Positions 59,563 through 64,000 of a stretch of DNA of 64,000 bases are shown piece by piece (positions within the stretch are counted from its first letter, which is position 1; the number at the start of each line of letters is the position of its first letter). A program made the position numbers and the translations under genes. The notes below the pieces were generated by a model, which made no database searches, was not told the origin of the DNA, and worked only from the letters and a program-made list of their open reading frames with translations. The stretch covers positions 38,744-102,743 of the forward strand of contig DAOUPV010000003.1 of NCBI GenBank assembly GCA_030625965.1, written 5' to 3'. Source of the DNA: Clostridia bacterium (GTDB taxonomy: Bacteria > Bacillota > TC1 > UBA5767).

Positions 59563-60243
59563 ATGTTAAAGGCAAAAAAACTCACAAAAATATATGGTAA
59601 AGGTGAACTTTCAGTAGAAGCTCTTAAAGACGTTGATTTTGAAGTTCATGAAGGAGAGTTTATCTCGATCATGGGTCCATCGGGATCCGGTAAGTCTACC
59701 CTTATGTACATTCTTGGTTGCCTGGATAGGCCGACCAGCGGTGAATATATACTGGATGATGTGGAAATTCAGTCTATGACACGGCGGGAGCTTGCTATCG
59801 TACGCAACAAGCAGATTGGCTTTGTGTTCCAGTCCTATAATTTACTTCCGCGGTTGAGCGCACTTAAAAATGTGGAATTGGGGATGATTTACGCAGGTGT
59901 TCCGGCTGATGAAAGGAAAAAGCGAGCCCTCGATGTACTGGAAAAAGTAGGTCTTGCCGATCGTGTAAAACATAGGCCAAATGAACTGTCTGGTGGTGAA
60001 AAGCAGCGTGTGGCTATAGCGAGAGCACTGGCCAATAATCCATCTATCATTCTAGCGGATGAACCGACCGGTAATCTGGATTCCAAATCTACGGAAGAAA
60101 TATTGGAAATCTTCAAAGCCCTTAATAGAGATGGTCGAACAATCATCATCGTGACACATGAATCAGATGTGGCGGACATCACCAAACGAAAATTGACGTT
60201 TAAAGATGGTCGCCTGATTAGAGACGAGGTGGTCGCATCATGA
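59563..60243 (+). CDS. ABC transporter ATP-binding protein (MacB/LolD type)
   Basis: Walker A GPSGSGKST, signature LSGGEKQRVAIARAL, Walker B ILADEPTGNLD. Confidence 0.95.
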   Translation: MLKAKKLTKIYGKGELSVEALKDVDFEVHEGEFISIMGPSGSGKSTLMYILGCLDRPTSGEYILDDVEIQSMTRRELAIVRNKQIGFVFQSYNLLPRLSALKNVELGMIYAGVPADERKKRALDVLEKVGLADRVKHRPNELSGGEKQRVAIARALANNPSIILADEPTGNLDSKSTEEILEIFKALNRDGRTIIIVTHESDVADITKRKLTFKDGRLIRDEVVAS

Positions 60244-61442
60244 TCCTTGTTGAAATCTTCCTCATTGCGATATCTTCCATTTGGTCTAACAAGATCAGGT
60301 CTTTCCTGACCATGCTGGGCATCATTATAGGTATTTCATCTGTTGTGACCATCATCTCCCTGGGGAATGCTACAGAGGCGGAGATAACCGGCATTCTTTC
60401 AACACTGGGTGTCAACAAGGTCACACTCTACTATGACGGTACCGAGAAGATTAGGCCGGATGACAGGCTGCACTACAACGATATGGTACTTATCATGGAC
60501 AACTTTGAGGATGAAGTGATTTCGGTGACGCCGTTGATAACCATGATGGTGAAGCTGATTGAAAATGTTGAGGAACCAGGCGTTGTCTTCAGTGGCGTTA
60601 ATGAATATAGCGGTGAATCAGACAATCTGGAACTCATTTATGGAAGATTCATCAATGAATTTGATGTTGATGGCTATAAGAAAAATGTGATCATCGACAA
60701 CGAATTATCATCTGAATTGTTCGGTGATATAGATTCCACCGGCAGGAGCATACTCGTTTCATCAGGTAAAATAACCAGTGCCTATAACATTGTCGGCGTG
60801 TACGAAAAGAAAGAATCCCTGTTTGGCGAGACCAGTGCAACCACTTATGTCCCTTATACAACCATGGATATGGTATTTAATCTCCAGGGGGAACTGGGTG
60901 GCCTGGTTGTGAATTTTTATGAGAAAATTGATGTGACGGCATACGACAGTAAAATTGTGAATTTTATTGAACGGTATAAGGGGAACGAGGGTGAGAACAA
61001 GTACGCCACCTTCAGCGCGGAAGACCAGATTGAAATGGTCTCAACGGCACTGGCTACCCTTACGATTTTCGTCAGCGCCATCGCGGCGATATCCTTACTT
61101 GTCGGCGGTATTGGCGTCATGAATATAATGTTGGTTTCCGTTACGGAAAGGACTAAGGAAATCGGCATCAGGAAGGCTATGGGCGCACAACATAAGGATA
61201 TTATGCTCCAGTTCCTGATTGAAGCGTTAATGATTTCCCTATTGGGTGGCATCGTTGGAACAACACTGGGTATTATATTCATCAATATAGCAGGCAATTT
61301 AATGGAGATTCCAGCGACCCTCAGTATTGATGCTTTGATTCTGGCCATCATATTTTCATCGTCCGTCGGTATCTTTTTCGGCATGTACCCTGCGAACAAA
61401 GCCGCATCATTGGATCCGATAGAAGCATTAAGGTACGAATAG
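60240..61442 (+). CDS. ABC transporter permease (MacB/FtsX type)
   Basis: SNKIRSFLTMLGIIIGISSVVTIISLG, GGIGVMNIMLVSVTERTKEIGIRKAMGA; large extracytoplasmic domain. Confidence 0.94.
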   Translation: MILVEIFLIAISSIWSNKIRSFLTMLGIIIGISSVVTIISLGNATEAEITGILSTLGVNKVTLYYDGTEKIRPDDRLHYNDMVLIMDNFEDEVISVTPLITMMVKLIENVEEPGVVFSGVNEYSGESDNLELIYGRFINEFDVDGYKKNVIIDNELSSELFGDIDSTGRSILVSSGKITSAYNIVGVYEKKESLFGETSATTYVPYTTMDMVFNLQGELGGLVVNFYEKIDVTAYDSKIVNFIERYKGNEGENKYATFSAEDQIEMVSTALATLTIFVSAIAAISLLVGGIGVMNIMLVSVTERTKEIGIRKAMGAQHKDIMLQFLIEALMISLLGGIVGTTLGIIFINIAGNLMEIPATLSIDALILAIIFSSSVGIFFGMYPANKAASLDPIEALRYE

Positions 61443-61498
61443 GGTCACATATGAGTTGGATGGTTTTGCAAAGAAAGTGTAGTTAATGGAGATATATT

Positions 61499-62527
61499 AT
61501 GGCAAAAAACAAATCCCAAGAAGAGGTTTCTGGTATTTCGCACGCAATACAGAAATTAATAAAGATAATTCTTTATATACTAATTCAAATCATCTTTATA
61601 CCGTTTGCAATTATTGGACTGATTGATGGTATATACAAAGAAATGGTAATCAGTAAAAAGAAAGGTGTGTCCTTTTCGGCAGGTCAAGCACTTCAATACA
61701 GATGGATTATGCATTATTTTGGCACTAGACCAGATAAACTGTCTGTTGAATTCGTTAAGAAATTTCCGTGTGAATCACATTTTGGTTTGTGGACAACCAT
61801 GGGAGCACTAATCATTTCCCAAAGACTTTTCGGCTTTACCACCAAAATGGGAAGACTTCCTAATCCTGGTAAGGAGACGCTAGGTTCAACCGCTGGGGCC
61901 AGAGTGCTTGCATTTGACAAGATTATGGAAAAGTACGTTGATGAAATGGATCAGATTGTCCTTCCTGGTGCAGGCTTTGATTTAATTGCATTGAATTTCA
62001 CAAAAAATAAAAATATGAAAGTCTTTGAACTCGACCAGTCTAAAACATTGGATATCAAAGTTGAGACATTGAAGAAAGCTGGGATAAAGCATGATTGGAT
62101 CACCTTTGTACCTGTAGATTATTCAAGGGAATCATGGGCTGTTAAATTATTGGAAGCCGGTTTTGATAAAACGAAAAAGACTTTGTTTCTTTGGGAAAGC
62201 GGTTCTTTGTTTCTAGAAGAAGATATTGCAAAAGAATCTCTTAGTGATATGGTTGATTTATGTGCTGATGGTAGTGTAGTCGCTCAGGACTTTTATTCCC
62301 AAGCATTCATATCAGGTGAAATATCAAGTATAGTTAGAAGAAACTCTAATTTGATCGGAAAAATGGGAGAACCCTGGAAGTTTGGAATAGATATGTCTAG
62401 CGATCCAAAAGAAGCAGTTAGATCATTCTTAGAAGTATGTGGATTAAAGATGGTGGACTGTATTCAATTCGGAGAAAAGATTGATATCGAACCGTTTTAC
62501 TGTGTTGTTGAGGCTAAAAAACTATAG
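61499..62527 (+). CDS. SAM-dependent methyltransferase, leucine carboxyl methyltransferase-like (TIGR00027/PPM1 type), membrane-anchored
   Basis: N-terminal hydrophobic segment; GSTAGARVLAFDKIM, QIVLPGAGFDLIALNF, VFELDQSKTLDIK, VPVDYSRESWAVKLLEAGFDKTKKTLFLWESGSLFLEE. Confidence 0.85.
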   Translation: MAKNKSQEEVSGISHAIQKLIKIILYILIQIIFIPFAIIGLIDGIYKEMVISKKKGVSFSAGQALQYRWIMHYFGTRPDKLSVEFVKKFPCESHFGLWTTMGALIISQRLFGFTTKMGRLPNPGKETLGSTAGARVLAFDKIMEKYVDEMDQIVLPGAGFDLIALNFTKNKNMKVFELDQSKTLDIKVETLKKAGIKHDWITFVPVDYSRESWAVKLLEAGFDKTKKTLFLWESGSLFLEEDIAKESLSDMVDLCADGSVVAQDFYSQAFISGEISSIVRRNSNLIGKMGEPWKFGIDMSSDPKEAVRSFLEVCGLKMVDCIQFGEKIDIEPFYCVVEAKKL

Positions 62528-62873
62528 ATAAGCAAACCTGTCTAGCTTGAAGATTTGTTGTAACACTACTAGTAATACTAAGTATAATTGTTTTTCTCAT
62601 AATAAACGCATTTTAATACGGTACGGTGAACTGTATCATAAAGGTTGCGAAATTCATATAGATATGAAGAATGTTTGCATATACAAACTGCAATTTTTTT
62701 TTAAGATAATCAGTATCTTTACTATAAGTAGAACTGCTTCAGTGAGATATGGTTCACTAGCATCAAATTTATCGATTCAGACATCATGTAGTACTTAATC
62801 GTGTACAATATAATAATATACATTACTATTGCTCCATATATATAGTATAATTATCGTATACAAGGAGGTTGTT

Positions 62874-63140
62874 ATGTCAATTATTATATGTCCAGAATGT
62901 ACAGGATAGGTTAGTAGTGAAGCAACAAGTTGTCCTCATTGTGGTTATATGCGAACAAAGAAAATTGGTTTTACAGAAAATCAATATCAGGGGAAGAAGG
63001 CAATTATTGTTGGATGAATTGCTGCGCTTTCAGGATTACTTATGATATTTATCGGACCTGCATCACTAGGTTTATTCTTGATGATTATTGGTGTAATTAT
63101 TACAGTTATTGGTAAGCTTAAGAATTGGTACCATAATTAA
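62874..63140 (+). pseudogene. Zinc-ribbon + transmembrane small protein gene interrupted by two in-frame stops
   Basis: ATG at 62874 after caaggaggt; conceptual translation MSIIICPECTG*VSSEATSCPHCGYMRTKK...KKAIIVG*IAALSGLLMIFIGPASLGLFLMIIGVIITVIGKLKNWYHN; stops TAG 62907-62909 and TGA 63015-63017, no frameshift. Confidence 0.8.
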
Positions 63141-63158
63141 GTAAAAGGACTAGAGAAT

Positions 63159-64000
63159 TGATATGCCCCCGATTTTAGGTCCAATTTCATTGTTAGTTTC
63201 GGACTAGAAATGGGTATTATCTTTATCAGCATCATGCTGAAATGGGAATTACTGTTTGAGGCGCAGGTGGTCTCCCAACCAAACTGCTATGTGGTCTAAT
63301 GGTATTGTAGTATTCAACCCAACGTCTGGTAAGCACTTGGGCTTCATACATATTACCAAACAATTCCCCATTCAGAAATTCATCCCGCATACGGGCATTG
63401 AAGCTTTCGCAATATCCATTCTCCCACGGACTTCCCGGTTCAATATATGCCGTAAGCACCCCGATACCGGAAAGCCATTTCCTAAGTTTGTTCGCGGTAA
63501 ATTCGCTGCCATTATCGCTTCTCAGATACTCAGGGCACCCTCTCACGAGCATTAGTTCCGAGAGTAGCTCTATGACATCGTTATTTCTCCAGCTGCGCCT
63601 GGGGATAGATGCCAGGCATTCATGAGTGTATTCGTCAATGATATTCAGGAAGCGTATCTTTTTACCTTCGCAGGTCTTATCTTCCACAAAATCATAACTC
63701 CAGACATGATTTCTGTGTTCCGGTCTAAGCCGGATACAGCCCCCGTCATTGAGCCATAATCTGCGTCGTTCACTCTGTTTTCTAGGTAGCTTCAAGCCTT
63801 CCTCGCGCCAGATGCGTTCTACGCGCTTATGATTGATTACTATGCCCTGGTTATTCAGCATAGCTGTAACCATGCGATAGCCCACACGACCATAGTTGCA
63901 TGCTTTCTCAATGATTTCCGCGCGGATCACATCTTCATCAGGAAGTTTCACCGGCTCGTAACGGTAGGCAGTTCGGTTCACACTCAAGACCCGGCAAGCC
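63159..64000 (-). mobile_element. IS3-family insertion sequence (partial, truncated by window end)
   Basis: Contains the OrfB DDE integrase; tentative terminal sequence tgatatgcccccgattttaggtcc at 63159. Exact end and target duplication not verified. Confidence 0.75.
63232..64000 (-). CDS. IS3-family transposase OrfB, rve/DDE integrase (5' end outside window)
   Basis: GRVGYRMVTAMLNNQG, HVWSYDFVEDKT, LRSDNGSEFTANKLRKWL, PGSPWENGYCESFNARMRDEFLNGELF, EYYNTIRPHSSLVGRPPA; frame open to the window edge (ACRVLSVNRTAYRYEP). Confidence 0.95.
   Translation of the reverse strand, partial: ACRVLSVNRTAYRYEPVKLPDEDVIRAEIIEKACNYGRVGYRMVTAMLNNQGIVINHKRVERIWREEGLKLPRKQSERRRLWLNDGGCIRLRPEHRNHVWSYDFVEDKTCEGKKIRFLNIIDEYTHECLASIPRRSWRNNDVIELLSELMLVRGCPEYLRSDNGSEFTANKLRKWLSGIGVLTAYIEPGSPWENGYCESFNARMRDEFLNGELFGNMYEAQVLTRRWVEYYNTIRPHSSLVGRPPAPQTVIPISA

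Noticed and set aside
62547-62798. 83-aa ORF in the AT-rich gap
   Set aside because: No RBS, no family resemblance, biased composition; treated as non-coding or decayed sequence.
63015-63017. TGA as Trp (alternative code) or selenocysteine in the zinc-ribbon gene
   Set aside because: Many intact genes in the window use ordinary TGA stops, a TAG also interrupts the same frame, and no SECIS-like hairpin was apparent; nonsense mutation is simpler.

Overview
The window is a gene-dense, almost entirely plus-strand chromosomal segment that looks like an anaerobic Firmicute (Clostridia-like). This rests on the gene order dnaG-sigA, a complete dcw/ylm-type division cluster, a T-box leader before ileS, and the metabolic genes ppdK, aor and malic enzyme. 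From left to right it contains: ppdK (5' truncated by the window edge), dgt, a B12-binding radical SAM gene, and iscR/nifS/iscU-like genes; dnaG-rpoD, four tRNAs (Asn, Met, Glu, Val), trmK and nif3; a MoaD-like/AOR pair, a CBS protein and malic enzyme; a cluster with a divergent FdhD homologue, YlbF, a TPR protein and an orphan xanthine-dehydrogenase-type molybdenum subunit; mraZ through divIVA, including a murC-murB fusion and lacking ftsA; ileS, pduL, lspA, rluD, hslO and a corrinoid-activase-like ASKHA protein; and pyrR-pyrC-pyrK-pyrD-pyrF-pyrE. The right end is an accessory region with an SLH protein, a MacAB-like exporter, a membrane-anchored TIGR00027-type methyltransferase, a zinc-ribbon gene with two in-frame stops, and an IS3-family transposase running off the edge. 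I found no CRISPR array and no clear-cut new system. The best leads are the FdhD homologue that has lost its catalytic CxxC next to an orphan molybdenum hydroxylase subunit, the MurC-MurB fusion, and the exporter/methyltransferase module.
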